Source of the DNA: Raphanus sativus
Lineage: Eukaryota > Streptophyta > Magnoliopsida > Brassicales > Brassicaceae
Length of the DNA: 64,000 nt
NCBI RefSeq assembly: GCF_000801105.2
Contig: NC_079518.1
Location: 13,524,106 to 13,588,105 of the forward strand
Direction of reading: 5' to 3'
Made by a program: the position numbers and the translations under genes. Shown here piece after piece: positions 1 to 11,560 of the stretch. The stretch's first letter is position 1. Each line of letters starts with the position of its first letter. The notes under the pieces are model-generated. The model saw only the letters and a list, made by a program, of their open reading frames with translations. It had not been told where the DNA came from and searched no databases.

Positions 1-1212
1 GGAACATTTGTGGTTCGTTGATAGCTGCTGGTGTTCTTCAGTACGGTTGGGGTTGGTCGTTTATAGCTCCTGGTTTGGTTATGTCTTTGGGAGGTGTTGT
101 TGTTTACTTGTTCTTGGCTGCTTATCCTGAGGATGTTGGGTTTCCTGATATTAATTCTAATTCTGGTAAGTTCATTAAGAGGCACCGAGGCATTGATGAA
201 GAAGAAGAGGAAGAACAAGCAGATGTGGAAGGCCAAGGGGAGAGTTCAGAGTCAGGGTCAGGACAAGGGTACGAGAATAAAAGAAGTGTTGGTCTTTTGC
301 AAGCTTGTATGATTCCTGGTGTGATACCGTTTGCGATGTGTCTCTTTTTCTCGAAGCTGGTTGCGTACACGTTCTTGTACTGGTTACCGTTTTATCTGAG
401 CCAAACAAGTAAGTTTTGATAATCAATTTTATAGAGCTTGGTGTTTTTTTTTCTGAAAAAAGGTTAAATCCGAATTTATGAAAACCACAAGAACTAACTT
501 CCGGGTGGAGGTACAGCCCACTGATAGACCCTAGAGAGCTTGTTGTGGATAATGTTTTTACTTGGTTTTATTTGTGCAGCTATTGGTGGAGAGTATATGT
601 CTGTGAAGACAGCAGGAAACCTCTCGACGCTTTTCGACGTTGGAGGCATTGTGGGAGGGATTCTCGCTGGTTACATTTCAGACAAGTTCAAAGCCAGAGC
701 TACGACTGCAGCGACGTTCATGTACGCTGCGATACCTGCAATGCTCGTGTACCATTCCTACGGAGGTGTCTCCCAGACAGTCAACGTCGTTCTCATGATG
801 GTTGCTGGTTTGTTTGTCAACGGACCTTACGCACTCATCACAACCGCGGTATCTGCTGATCTAGGAACGCACAAGTCTTTACAAGGAGATTCGAGGGCGC
901 TTGCGACTGTGACTGCGATTATTGATGGTACTGGGTCTGCTGGTGCGGCTTTGGGACCTCTTCTGACAGGGTTTCTTTCGACGTTGGGTTGGGAAGCTGT
1001 GTTCTATATGTTGGTCGTTGGGGCTCTTTGTGCTGGGTTGCTTTTGACCCGTCTGGTTATTGCTGAGATTAGAGAGAAACTTGGATATGTTGACGAAGGT
1101 AAGTAAATGCATCAAATCTTTTACTGTGTTGTGCAGAAACGTTGATCTGACTTTATATCTTCTGCTTGTTTTTGCAGTTCCTGCGTCTGAACCACTCCTA
1201 AACGACAGATGA
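1..1212 (+). CDS. G3Pp4: Glycerol-3-phosphate permease-like MFS transporter, C-terminal part
   Basis: This is the 3' part of a major facilitator superfamily sugar-phosphate/anion antiporter of the SLC37 (G3Pp) family. Such proteins move glycerol-3-phosphate or organic/inorganic phosphate across membranes. The gene is cut by the window edge. Three exons are visible: 1-408, 580-1098 and 1178-1212, with GT-AG introns and matching phase-1 junctions. The protein keeps several hydrophobic helices, an acidic cytosolic loop (a run of Glu encoded near 200-215) and the family stretch [13 protein letters not shown] just after the first junction. It ends [10 protein letters not shown] then TGA. As I recall, the Arabidopsis gene next to RABD2c is G3Pp4 (At4g17550), which is why that symbol is given. 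The family assignment is firm and the paralogue number is inferred from gene order. Nothing is broken in the visible part. Confidence 0.85.
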
Positions 1213-2095
1213 TGATGGAGAAGAGAGAAGCTACTGGTGAGTATGAGCTATTGTTTGGGAAAAGAGTTTTGTTCTGTTATGTAATAAGTAAAGGTTTGCA
1301 GAGGAACTTTTGTATTATGTGTTTTGTCTGAATATTATTTTTTTAAGAAAGAATTGGTTTGCATATTTATTTGAGAAAATGGCTTAGATAGTATCAATCA
1401 AGTTTTTGTTCCTAAACTAGTACTCAAAGTCCAAAATCACAAAAATAAGTTTTATTAAAGGGTGTCATCTACCCTTATGCATTCTCCTTTGATTGAGTAA
1501 TTAAAAAAAAGAATTGAGATTCGAAATCTCTGTCGTCGTCTCCTTCTCTGCATCGCCGGTCCGTCGTCTCTTTTTCGTCGTATGTCGTCTCCTCTTCGTT
1601 GTCGTCGTCTTTTTTTCTCGTCATCCATCATTGTCTTTTCTTTTTCTTTGTCGTCCGTCGTTTTTCTTTCATCGTCGTTTTTGTATCGATGTTCATCGTC
1701 TATTACCTCTTGTTCATTGATAGTACTTGCTGGTGTTTCGAATTTGATTTATCTGATTCCGTTTGTTGATTTGATGTTTATTCTACTTCGTGGTGTTTAG
1801 ATCTGTTGACGAGAAACTACAACACCGATCAGAAATTCAGCATTTTCATCTATAGTGTCCTCTGGCGTATCCCATTGATATTGCATCCATACTATTCTCA
1901 GATTCTCGATTTCGATGCCAGTTGGATCTATTGATTATCAATAAGTGATGTATCATTTTATAGCTGTGATATCGTTCTGTGTCGTTTGCATTTAGCTGCA
2001 TTGAAAGGCATATGATGCCGTTTTTTCAACTAAATTATTCAGGATGCCTATTCTAATCACGTATTAAGCTTTCCAGATTGCCTTGACTATTGCAG
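1213..2095. other. 3' UTR of the permease gene and unassigned DNA
   Basis: The first 150-250 bases are AT-rich and likely the permease 3' UTR. A CT-rich stretch with many TCGTC steps runs from about 1520 to 1710 and looks like a 5' UTR of the following unrecognised gene. The stretch up to 2095 ends in a pyrimidine-rich tract and a TTGCAG acceptor. I see no recognisable protein here. Confidence 0.4.
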
Positions 2096-3149
2096 GTTAA
2101 TACTGATTCAGCTAGTTCCATGTTCTAAAAATTGGGCGCCTAGGCGTGGTTCTTCCGCCCCGATTTATGCCAAATCGGTTTAAAAATCGTATGTCCGATT
2201 TTTTATTCCTCCTAGACCGCCTAAATGACCGCATAGCCGCCTAGACGACCGCCTAATTTATTTTTTAATTTTTTAATAATATTTTAATGTTTTTATTTGA
2301 TCTAAAATTTGATAAATATCATTTATATTCATGATTTTGATGAAAATTGCACTATATTAAGTTTATATATTCTATTTGTGTGTGTTTATACAGTCCTAAA
2401 CATGAAAATGTATTAATGTTATACATAATTAAAGATTAACAATCCTCGATTTTTTCTCTAGGCGCTAGGTCCAACCCCACCGCCTGACTAGCGCCTCGCG
2501 CGTTCCCGAACATTGGCTGTAACAATCAAGCTTCTGATACATTTGCTTCGCATGTTCCTTTGAATACCAATCCAATGCTTCGTTCCACTGTGCAGAGAGG
2601 AAAACAGGTACATCGTTTCTATTTTGTTTTTGATTTGTGTTGTGTTTGTATGATTTCTTTAGACTGTTTAAGATAGGCTTTCTAATCAAATACTTATTTG
2701 TTGTTCTATTTTGATTGAAGTTGTTTTGTAACACTATGGAAGTTCTCTGCATCTGTGGACAATAGATTTCAAAAAAATCTGTCAAGTGGGAGTCTCAAAT
2801 TGATTTGAACAGGAATGCTTCTTTCATTTCTATAGGAGAAGATCTTCACTATGAAAATTTGATGAAGACTGTCTCAGAAGATTTTTGTGTTAAAGAGGGA
2901 GAAAGCGGTTTGACTTATGGTATTTCTTTGGACATGAAAAATGTTGCTGAAAGTTTTCCCCCAATCTCTATAGTTAATTCTCGTCGGCTCAACAATTTCC
3001 CCCAATCAACTTATTGTTTAGAAATGTCTAGTAGCAATACAAGTTTGTCCACAAATATGTTACTAAGTATTGTTCACCACATGATTTACATAACTATATT
3101 GGCTGGAGGAGCACTTTCATCTCTCTGCTTATATGATACATCTTTATGA
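2096..3149 (+). pseudogene. Unrecognised plant gene with an exon split by a repeat
   Basis: I do not recognise this protein. Two exon-like blocks are open and phase-compatible: one ends at 2607 (CAG then GTACAT) and the next runs from 2766 (after ACAATAG) to a TGA at 3147-3149. Read across the junction they give a hydrophilic protein with segments such as NTNPMLRSTVQRGKQ and SIGEDLHYENLMKTVSEDF. Upstream, an acceptor at 2095 opens a short frame (VNTDSASS). That frame is then interrupted by a GC-rich repeat at about 2120-2511 that carries a stop, and the reading frame resumes with GCNNQASD after it. Arabidopsis has, as I recall, an uncharacterised gene (At4g17540) between G3Pp4 and RABD2c, and this may be its counterpart. 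The upstream exons were not resolved. It could be a functional gene that splices around the insert, but a disrupted gene is the simpler reading. Confidence 0.4.
2120..2511. mobile_element. Non-autonomous repeat with GCGCCTAGGCG-type ends
   Basis: This roughly 390-bp segment is much richer in GC at both ends than in the middle. The left end has a CGCCTAGGCG cluster with CCGCCTAGACGACCGCC, and the right end has TAGGCGCTAGGTCCAACC. It starts near ATGTTC and ends near GAACAT, so short inverted ends are visible. A relative of the right end sits at about 10915-10974 (CTAGGCCCAACCCGAGCG, then GAACATGG). It lies inside an otherwise open exon. I could not find a clear target duplication, so the superfamily is unknown. 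Confidence 0.45.
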
Positions 3150-4794
3150 TACATCTTTTGATAAAGCTAGTGATCTAGACCGTGACAATAACACATTCAC
3201 ATTTTTATCTGATGTATTTGTTCAATTTAATTTGTTTATGTAAGATATATGTAATTATTGGTTGATTCAATTGCCGTAATGACAATATATTTCTTCTTTT
3301 TTTGTGGAGGCGAATATTCTTGTAAGTAAAAATGATGATGAGGAAAAAAAAATGAATGATTTGCTCATGGTAAAAGCTTAAAGCTTTAAACGAGTTGCAA
3401 TAGTATCTATAAATCAATAATTTCATCCTTAAAACAAATATATTTCTGTAATGTACAAATAACGTTCATACAAACTAAAAAGTACCATACGGACAAAGAA
3501 AAAAGCAAAATAGCTGCTGAAACCGAAATATTGAAACAAACCATTAACTAATTATTATTATTCACATATAAGATCTACATAATTACAATACTCGGAAGAT
3601 CACTCTTATTACCATGTTTATATGCCACAACAAGAGCTAAAATGAGAAATTTGAACTATCTAATGTGCATACCCGTTTATGAGATATCTATTTCCATTTG
3701 GCTTGAGTTTGCTCCATTGATTGTTGGAGGATATTCCTTGTTCAGATTCATTAATTCAAGTGGTGGAGACTAGGTCATCTCCTATCAAGGATCTCGTCAT
3801 GATCACAACGATCTAATTTTCTTAGTCCCAGTTCTGGAGATTTCCTACGGTACACATGCATATGGTCTTCTATTTTTTCTAAAACATTTTTATAAAATTT
3901 ATGTTCATAACTTTTTAATAATATATAGATTGTGGTTTTATTCTGTAATACTTAAAAGGTATAACTAGCTCTTAGGAGAAAAAATATGTGAACACATGGC
4001 CCATAATTTATTTAAGACGGGTTTGATCATAATTCACAAGATAGATCAAACATATAAAAAAGTTACTGAAAACTCAATGTCAGTTCTATTTTGGGTTTGG
4101 AATAATTTTCATATTGTTGTATCAAAATAATTAACGTCTTCAATTATTTCAAAGAGTAAAAATAATTTTAATCGTGTAGAATAACAAAAGTGACTGAAGC
4201 GGAAAAACACTTTTCTATTGAAAAACATGAAATAAAATTATCTTAATATCAATGTATTGTTATTATCCAACTAAATTCGATATGAGCTTCATCACTAATA
4301 TTTTTTGATAGTGTATTTATCGTATCGATTTAGATTATTTTTCTTTTTTTAAACGCTGATTTATTATGACATTGCAACTATGAAAAATATTTATATAAAC
4401 AATTCGACAACCGACGATCCTATCTAACTTATGATTTAGATTGTTTTTCAAAAGTTTGTTTTGGCTAATTGGCTTCCTTGATCATATAAAACTTTTATGT
4501 TAGGGTCTATGATAGACAATAATGAATAGAAGAATCTTTAGACTAGAAAGAAAGAAAAAAAATGAAACTTTCTCTCTTCCACGCATCTTTCTGGTTGGTT
4601 GAATAAAAAGATGTATTTTAAAATGACCAAAACGATCTATGTGGGCCTTTCTTATATATCTTAACCACGTCGTCGTTGGCGTCGACACAAAGCCCAACGT
4701 TTACGTCTCTCTCTCTGAGTCGCGCTCCTCCTCACCGACGAAGATCGCGGCCGTATTCTCTATTCACAACTAGCGGTAGTTTCCGAGATCAACC
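3150..4794. other. AT-rich intergenic DNA and upstream region of the RAB gene
   Basis: No open frame here looks like a protein. The last 100 bases before the RAB start codon are CT-rich (a TCTCTCTCTCTG run near 4705), as is common for 5' UTRs of plant housekeeping genes. No individual promoter element can be assigned with confidence. Confidence 0.4.
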
Positions 4795-6464
4795 ATGAAT
4801 CCTGAATAGTAAGAAGTTTCCTTTTCCTTCTCTCCTATCCTTCAGATCGATCGAATTATATTTATATAACATCTTCTCTGGTTTAGTTTCTATTTTGGAT
4901 CAATTTCATTGATGACCGCTTTGTTATTCTCTCTGATCGATTTCTGGATTTGGTGGATCGTATTTTCATTACATGTTTATTTGAGATCTCTTGAATTCAC
5001 AGATCATTGGAGATTTTTAGATGTGAGCGATTTGAATTATGGAGCTTGAGATTGCGTTTTTTTTTTTTGATATCTGTATTACTGACTCCGCTCGTGTCCT
5101 GTGATAATATATTAATGAGCTTCTTCTCAAATGTTCCACATCGAACTGGTTTTCTTCTTTTTTTTTTTTCTTTTGTTGTGTGTCTTACCTTTCTTCCTAA
5201 CTCTTGCAGTGACTATCTGTTCAAGCTTTTGCTCATTGGTGATTCTGGTGTTGGCAAGTCATGCTTGCTTCTTAGGTTTGCTGTAAGTTATCCCGCATCA
5301 CCTCTTTCTCTATATTTCCCACAACTTTTCTGAGGATTAGAAATCATAAGATACTGGACAGTTGACACCATTACATGTTTCGCGTAAGTCATTGCAAGTA
5401 TCCAGATCACCTAGTTAGTTTTATTAAAACTCTAGCCCAGTTTATTTGCCTCTATGGTATTGAATACAGTAAATAGGCTTTATCTATTCACTCCCATTGT
5501 TTCTCTTCTTTTTTTTAAGTTAGTGTGTGTATTGTGCAGGATGATTCCTACCTGGATAGCTACATCAGCACCATTGGTGTTGACTTTGTAAGCCTACTCT
5601 TTCACTTAATATCTCTTTCTTATGGGATAAAATCATCATCAAAAGTTGTAATATGATTATTTTGCAGAAAATCCGCACAGTTGAACAAGATGGAAAGACC
5701 ATCAAACTCCAGATTGTAAGTTCCGTGTCACCTTTACAGTTTCTTTTCGCGTAAATCTTATTATTGTTATCACCAATTTGTGCAGTGGGATACGGCAGGT
5801 CAAGAACGTTTCAGAACCATCACTAGCAGTTACTACAGAGGAGCTCACGGCATCATTGTATATGCCTCATTATCAAACTTAACATTATGTCTCCCATGCT
5901 ATCATTGGATTCTGAACCGTTATGTTTTTTTCTTCAGGTGACTTATGATGTAACAGACCAAGAAAGTTTCAACAATGTCAAGCAATGGCTAAATGAAATC
6001 GACCGCTACGCCAGTGAGAATGTGAACAAGCTGCTGGTTGGCAACAAAAACGATCTCACTTCACAGAAAGTTGTCTCCACTGAAACTGCCAAGGTAATAA
6101 TAATATGCTTCACAGTTTAAGGTTCTTTATTTGAGAATTTACTGGAACGTCTTTGTTCTGCCAAAACACCAGGCTTTCGCTGATGAACTTGGGATCCCAT
6201 TCCTGGAAACAAGTGCCAAGAATGCTACCAATGTAGAAGAAGCTTTCATGGCCATGACTGCTGCAATCAAGACAAGGTAAACTCACACAGTTCATTATCA
6301 TCCATCGACTAATCGTGTCATAGTTACTCTAAAAGAGTAGACTTAATCCTATTTGTTCTTTCTCTTGCAGAATGGCGAGTCAACCTGCAGGAGGGGCCAA
6401 GCCAGCAACGGTCCAGATCCGAGGACAACCAGTAAACCAACAATCAGGCTGCTGCTCTTCTTAA
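4795..6464 (+). CDS. RABD2C: RAB1/RABD2-type small GTPase
   Basis: This is a complete RAB1-class GTPase of 202 residues, the usual length of the family. It controls vesicle traffic between ER and Golgi by cycling between GDP and GTP forms. Eight exons join cleanly: 4795-4808, 5210-5282, 5540-5587, 5668-5715, 5786-5857, 5938-6093, 6173-6276 and 6371-6464. The tiny first exon encodes MNPEY. Visible motifs are the P-loop GDSGVGKS (residues 15-22), the switch I stretch STIGVDF, WDTAGQE (switch II), NKND for guanine recognition, ETSAK, and the C-terminal CCSS with two cysteines for geranylgeranylation. Position 123 is Asn where I recall Cys in the Arabidopsis copies, a tolerated site. RABD2b and RABD2c are almost identical, so the letter rests on gene order. 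The gene converges on the RGG gene downstream. Confidence 0.95.
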
Positions 6465-6886
6465 TTCGCTCTGTGAAAAACTTATTAACCATATGTTATC
6501 TCCTTCGTATGCATATGTAAGACATCTGAACATCGGTCTTCTTTCATCTGGTCTTCTTTGGTTTTTCAGTTTATGTCCAAAATTTTATAAATTCTTTGTA
6601 ATCTACTTGCAATAATAAACTTCTCAGTAAAAGTTTTCATTCATATCAAAGCTAAGCTGTGATTTTTTATAAAATTATAAAGCTAAGTGGAAAACGAAAA
6701 TTTTGTTTTCTGCCTCATTAAAAAGCGCTCCCAAACTTGGGTTCGTAGAGAACAAAAAGCTTTCAGTGTATAACAATAGAATCAGAAGCACAAAATCCAA
6801 ACCGGGCGAGAGAGATTACAAAAAAAAAAAAAAAAACTAAAAGAGTCCGGACACAGGCTGAAGGGACCAACAAACCGGAGAGAGCC
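6465..6886. other. Convergent 3' UTR region between RAB and RGG genes
   Basis: The 3' ends of two convergent genes meet here. AATAATAAAC near 6611 is a plausible polyadenylation signal for the plus-strand RAB gene. A run of A from about 6820 lies before the minus-strand stop codon. No other gene is seen. Confidence 0.5.
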
Positions 6887-8631
6887 TTACTTTCCTAGAG
6901 TAGGGAACTGTGCGGCGTCTTCAATCTTTGGTGCAGGAGCCACAAATTTGGGTGCAGCAGCCTTCTGGTCTCCTCCTCCGTTGTCTCTTCTTGGTCCCCG
7001 ACCACCTCTGTCGGCTCCTCTGGGTCCACGACCACCTCTGTCAGCTCCTTCTCTTGGTCCACGACCTCCTCTGTCAGCTCCCTCTCTTGGTCCACGGCTT
7101 GTCCTTCCACCACGGTAACCACCTCTGTAACTCTCGCCATTGGCAGGTTTCAGAAACTCGTTTATGCTCAACGACTACAAAAAAAAACACAGACATCCCA
7201 CAGGAAGGCATAAGGAAGAGAAAACAATATGAACAAAAATGCTTTGGACCAAACATTATTACACTAATTATACCTTCTTGGTCTTCTCTTCTTTCTCAAC
7301 TGGGCGCTTGTCCTTCTCTGTTCCCTGATAACAACACCAAGGTTCAATAAGCATGTACGCTCTAATAAAATAGAAGGTTACAGTGAGTAGATAGATAACT
7401 CACCAGTTTGATGAAGACCTCATCGGTGTTGCTCTTTTTGCTAGAGAGCTGTTGCATGGCCTCAAACGCTTTTGTGTCAACCTTCCTCTCCTCAACCTTG
7501 GTGGCCTGCAGAGCTTTCCTCTTCTCCTCCAAAACTTTCTCATACTCCTCCAGAGTCATCTCCTACCACCAGTAAAATTACAATTAGATAACATGACGAG
7601 AATTGAAAAATGAGTATAAAAAGATGTAATGCACCTTGTCCTCAGGCTCTTTCTCTTCTGCTTGAGCTTCAACATGTGTCTCTTTGTTTGCATCAGTTGC
7701 TTCACCTTCAACAGCTACATCCTTCTCCACCACTGCTGTGGATTCTTCAGTCACCCTAGTGATTGCCACAAACAAATGTTTATTTTCAAGACACAAATCA
7801 AACCGAAACCAAATGTCTACACAATACAAAAAACTTACGGAGGGATCTCATCCTCAGTGGTTCCCCAGTTGCCACGGCCAGCTCCATCACGTTTAAACTC
7901 GTTTCTACTCACACCAACAAGTTAACAATTACAAACCAAACACGAGATCAAACTGTTACAAGAGAGTTTATCATCAGTTTCAAGAAGCATGCTTACCCGT
8001 GACCTGTTCCACTCTGGCGGTCAAAGTTCCTACGTGGGCGTTCAAAGTCACCAGACTCTCCATTGTTGTATCCTCCACGTCGACCACCACCACCACCACC
8101 ACGACCACCACGGTATCCACCAACAGACCCACCACGTCTCCCTCCATCTCCTTCTTCTGAGCGTCTGTAGCCTCCACCGTATCCGTTTTCATTAGCAGGA
8201 GCATCACCGTTCCTGTTGAATCCACCACTCTTACCACGGCCACCACCACGGCCTCCACCACCGCGACCTCCACCAGGACCGTTCTTGCCTTCCCTCACTA
8301 CCCAAATCAAAATAAAATATCACATTAAATCAAACGAAATACAACGACCAAACGAGGTCAAGCTCAAGGGTAACTACTACATCAAGTGAACTGATTCCGA
8401 CAAGATTTTAATGTCTTTCAGACATAAGAACCAAACAAGTTTGACTTTCTAAACTCAATCAAGTACAAAGAGGGAAACCTCACCGGCTTGAGAAGGAGGA
8501 AGAGGCTTAGTAGGCAACTTAGCAGGCTGAGCTGGAGCAGCTTTCTCTACCTTCAATGGCTTAGCCGCAGCGAGCTGGCTTGGATCCTCTGTGTCATCGT
8601 CCAACAGATCGAAAGGGTTCAAAGTCGCCAT
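6887..8631 (-). CDS. RGGB: RGG-repeat RNA-binding protein (HABP4/SERBP1 family)
   Basis: The gene encodes a 377-residue protein in seven exons on the minus strand: 8631-8484, 8297-7997, 7904-7839, 7755-7635, 7562-7404, 7324-7274 and 7174-6887. All introns are GT-AG and the sum is in frame. The start is MATLNPFDLLDDD, the N-terminal signature of this plant family. A Gly/Arg-rich segment follows (exon 2). Next comes the conserved central HABP4/PAI-RBP1 region (GNEFKRDGAGRGNWG, then EMTLEEYEKVLEEKRKALQ). A second RGG tail ends in DAAQFPTLGK. These proteins bind RNA and associate with ribosomes, and the Arabidopsis members are linked to salt, drought and viral responses. The tail holds near-identical RGGRGPREGAD repeats that probably vary in number between alleles. 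Arabidopsis paralogues are RGGA, RGGB and RGGC. The choice of RGGB follows gene order and is uncertain against RGGC. Confidence 0.9.
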
Positions 8632-8880
8632 TACTCACTCCGGTCCCGAGATTATTTTTTTGAGGATGAAGAAAACAATTAGTGCCTATACGAATTCATG
8701 AAGAAGAAGAAAAGAATCAGAATCGAAGATATGATTCGGACAGCGTTGTTTCGACGCCCAACAAAAGTGTGTGTGTGAGAGAGAGAGAGAAGTACTAACC
8801 AAACCCTAGCTGATCTTCAGTGATGTCTGAAGACTTTTGCTCTAAAACCTAATCTTTTAAAAGCCCCTTCAAACTAACAC
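8632..8880 (-). promoter_or_regulatory. Upstream region of the RGG gene with telo-box and GA repeat
   Basis: Reading away from the start codon, this region has a GA dinucleotide run (about 8774-8790) and the motif AAACCCTAG at 8801-8809. The latter is the telo-box often found in promoters or 5' UTRs of plant genes for translation and RNA metabolism, which suits an RGG protein. A 5' UTR intron is possible but not resolved. Confidence 0.45.
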
Positions 8881-10734
8881 TCCCTTGTGTGTATGGAACT
8901 TCATTGGGCCAGGCCCGTTAGCATTACCGCTTCATATTTGTGGGTCGGATCTTCAGTTTCATATTTGAATAGTTGAGTATTTTTAGAAGGAAACAAAAAT
9001 TATTCCAATTCTCCTAATAAATATCATTTACTTTTCATACATTAAAATTGTTTTTAACACATAACCTCTCTTGTTGGGAAAAAAAAACACATGACCTCTC
9101 CAAGTAACTAAGCACACTTGGTCTTTAAGATTCTTAATCTCACCATCTCATAAGCACATGTTTGATGGGTCTATACTTAGGACCATGTCTGAATCAAGGA
9201 CTACGTTTGCTATTGGTTCTGATTTGTTTAGATCACTAAATTAACTTACATTTAAAAAACTGAGATTATATTCTAAAAAAATCTAAGGGGATTTTTTTAA
9301 CCAATAAAGAAGCCCTAAAGTCATAAATCATCTTATTTTACCTTTTAAAAGGTTTCTTTCTTTCTTTTGTCAACAACCTTTTAAAAGTCTTCTTAAAACA
9401 TTGTTTAGAACGGCCACGGAACAAAACTCAAGTCATTTGTCATGTTTGTTTGGCAGACGCAGTTTCTAGTGGCTGTGTGCGTCTACGTACTGCGTTTACA
9501 GTTGCGTCATATTTGTTTGTTTGTTGTTCGTTTTGCAGTCGTAGTAGCAGATTGTTATTTGTTTTGAAAATCTTGAATGTTAATGTCGACGCTAGACGCT
9601 GATGCTAGAAGCATAATTAATATTTAACTAGATTTTAAGGGCGGGTTTATTTTTTGTTTTAAATTTATTTTTGATATTTATTTTTTCTTTCTGATTATAT
9701 TTTTTTTGTAATCATACATGTGTATAAATTTTAATCAAAATATATTTTATTAAGTTAAGTAATAGTAATTTAAAAGTTGATCCGGTATACACACGGTTAA
9801 GGCAGGGTTGCGAATCGAACTCATTCCACTGACCCTCCAATCCGCAGATTTCAATTTTGTTTTGGTTAAAAAATATGATCCACACAACCTGCAAACAAAT
9901 AATTTTGTACTCGCACCCGCTCCGCTTAATTTTGTTGTTATCCGCAGGTTATATATATATATTTTAAAAAAATCATTCTTTAATTTAATTATTATAAAAA
10001 GTTATCTATAATAAAAAAGTTTATACATTATTTAAATTTTAAATTATTATTTTTATATTCCTGTATTTGTAAAAAATATTTATTTTTTTAATTTTTATAT
10101 ATTAAATATTTTGCGGGTCGACGGGTAGCCGAAATCTAAAATTGGGATTATCCTCTAACAAATATATTAAACAATTAAGAAAATAATGTAATAGGAAACA
10201 TGTATATATGAGTTCATAATAGAAAATATAAAACACTAAACGGTTAGAGAAAAAAAATAGGAATACAGTTTCAATAAAAATAGCATTTTTTTTGTTTTGC
10301 ACTCAGAAAAGAAAAATATATCAATTTACGATTTAGTTATATATGTATTATTATATAGGATAGACAGATTGGGCAATAGAAAATGAACTTACGCAGAAAA
10401 TATGATGTAATCATAGTATCAAGTAATATATTATATGCTTTATCGTTGTGTCAAAAGCAATAAAAACATTATGTAGATGATTATATATAAAGACATATTG
10501 TTTTGCATGTGTACTTATAAAAGAAACAAAAGTCATTTTAAAACATAGAGAGAAGTTGGTCCCGGATATTTTGGAAGGATAATTGAAAATCTGGTATAAT
10601 CGGGTCAAGAATAATTGAAAACGGTTGAAAATCGTGGAATAACAGAAAGAGAATGCATCATTTAGGATTTCTGGTTCGACAGGCGAAAGGAAGAAGACGG
10701 GGACATTTTCGTAATTTGTGTTCATTAAAGAAAA
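8881..10734. other. AT-rich intergenic DNA with faint repeat fragments
   Basis: No gene is supported. A GC-richer patch at about 9412-9610 (repeated GTTTGTTTG and several ACGC/CTGCG words) and another at 9780-10140 (CCGCAGGTTATATA, then TTTTGCGGGTCGACGGG) look like eroded non-autonomous elements. Neither has defensible ends. Confidence 0.3.
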
Positions 10735-10974
10735 AGGTTAAAAACAGAAAAACAACAGTTCAGGCACTCGAACCCGGGTTATGTCTTTGACATACTTGCA
10801 CACAAACCGCTAGACCACGATAAAACTTCATTTATTTTTTACATATAATTATATATATTATAAAACACACACAATACTAATCTCCGATTAATTCACGATT
10901 AATCTCCAATTTTTTCACAACTCGCTAGGCCCAACCCGAGCGTAGGCACAGCGCCTAACGAGTTTTCGAACATG
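10735..10974 (-). repeat. tRNA-like repeat fragment joined to a TAGGCG-type repeat end
   Basis: On the minus strand, TGGTCTAGCGGT near 10810 and GGGTTCGAGTGCC near 10765 resemble the A and B boxes of a tRNA-derived SINE head. Further along the same strand direction, the 10915-10974 end (AGGCCCAACCCGAGCG, then GAACATGG) matches the right end of the element at 2120-2511. The two pieces may be one composite element. It is not a functional tRNA, because no cloverleaf with acceptor stem can be drawn. Confidence 0.4.
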
Positions 10975-11560
10975 GCATATAGCAAGAACATTCATTGTAG
11001 GTCTTTTCTTTCTGTCATTGTATGCTTCTGCATCTTGACTTGGAGGGCGAACTGGGACATGAATTCTATCAAGTACTCTAATACAATCTTTGAATTAAGA
11101 CCAATATCAAACATCATTCCTCAAAACAGGATTTCTCTTGCAAACTCGCCCTCTTGTAGTCTTAGTGTATCCTTTGCAAACTTGAGAAAAGCACTCAAGA
11201 CATCATCAAGCTTCCTTTTCACTATATCCAATGATCTTGATACCTTGCACCAATATCCTGTACAGTCTTATCCTGACCAACAACCTCAAGAAACATCGCA
11301 ACAGATTCTTCAATGTAGACATTTTAAGATTATTTTAATCCATATTGTTCAATTAGCATCTTACACAAAGCTTCAAAAGTTCTTTGATTCATTCGAAGAA
11401 TGTCATAACATTTATGATCAGATTAATACATAAGTTGTTGAATATGACGCAATCCTGCTCCTATATATATTCTATGACTCAATCTCTCAGTAGTAGCCAC
11501 ATCAAACAAACCAAGTTCATCATCATAATCACCATCCTCATCTTCCAATATCCATCTTTC
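10975..11560 (-). pseudogene. PIF/Harbinger (HARBI1-like) nuclease remnant
   Basis: On the minus strand the decayed frame contains DDELGLFDVATTERLSH, ILRMNQRTFEALCKMLIEQ, and further on LEVVGQDKTVQDIGARYQ with KRKLDDVLSAFLKFAKDTLR. These are hallmarks of the N-terminal part of plant PIF/Harbinger transposase-derived nucleases (DDE_4 family). The reading frame is broken by stops at about 11435 and again near 11340. The catalytic region is missing because the copy stops at about 10975, exactly where the neighbouring repeat begins. It is a truncated remnant with no expected activity. Confidence 0.65.

Noticed and set aside
10750..10815. Possible tRNA gene on the minus strand
   Set aside because: A and B boxes are suggestive, but acceptor and anticodon stems do not pair. 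It fits a SINE head or decayed tRNA-like repeat.
10972..11433. Plus-strand 153-codon open frame
   Set aside because: The minus strand carries recognisable PIF/Harbinger nuclease words, so the plus-strand frame is antisense noise.
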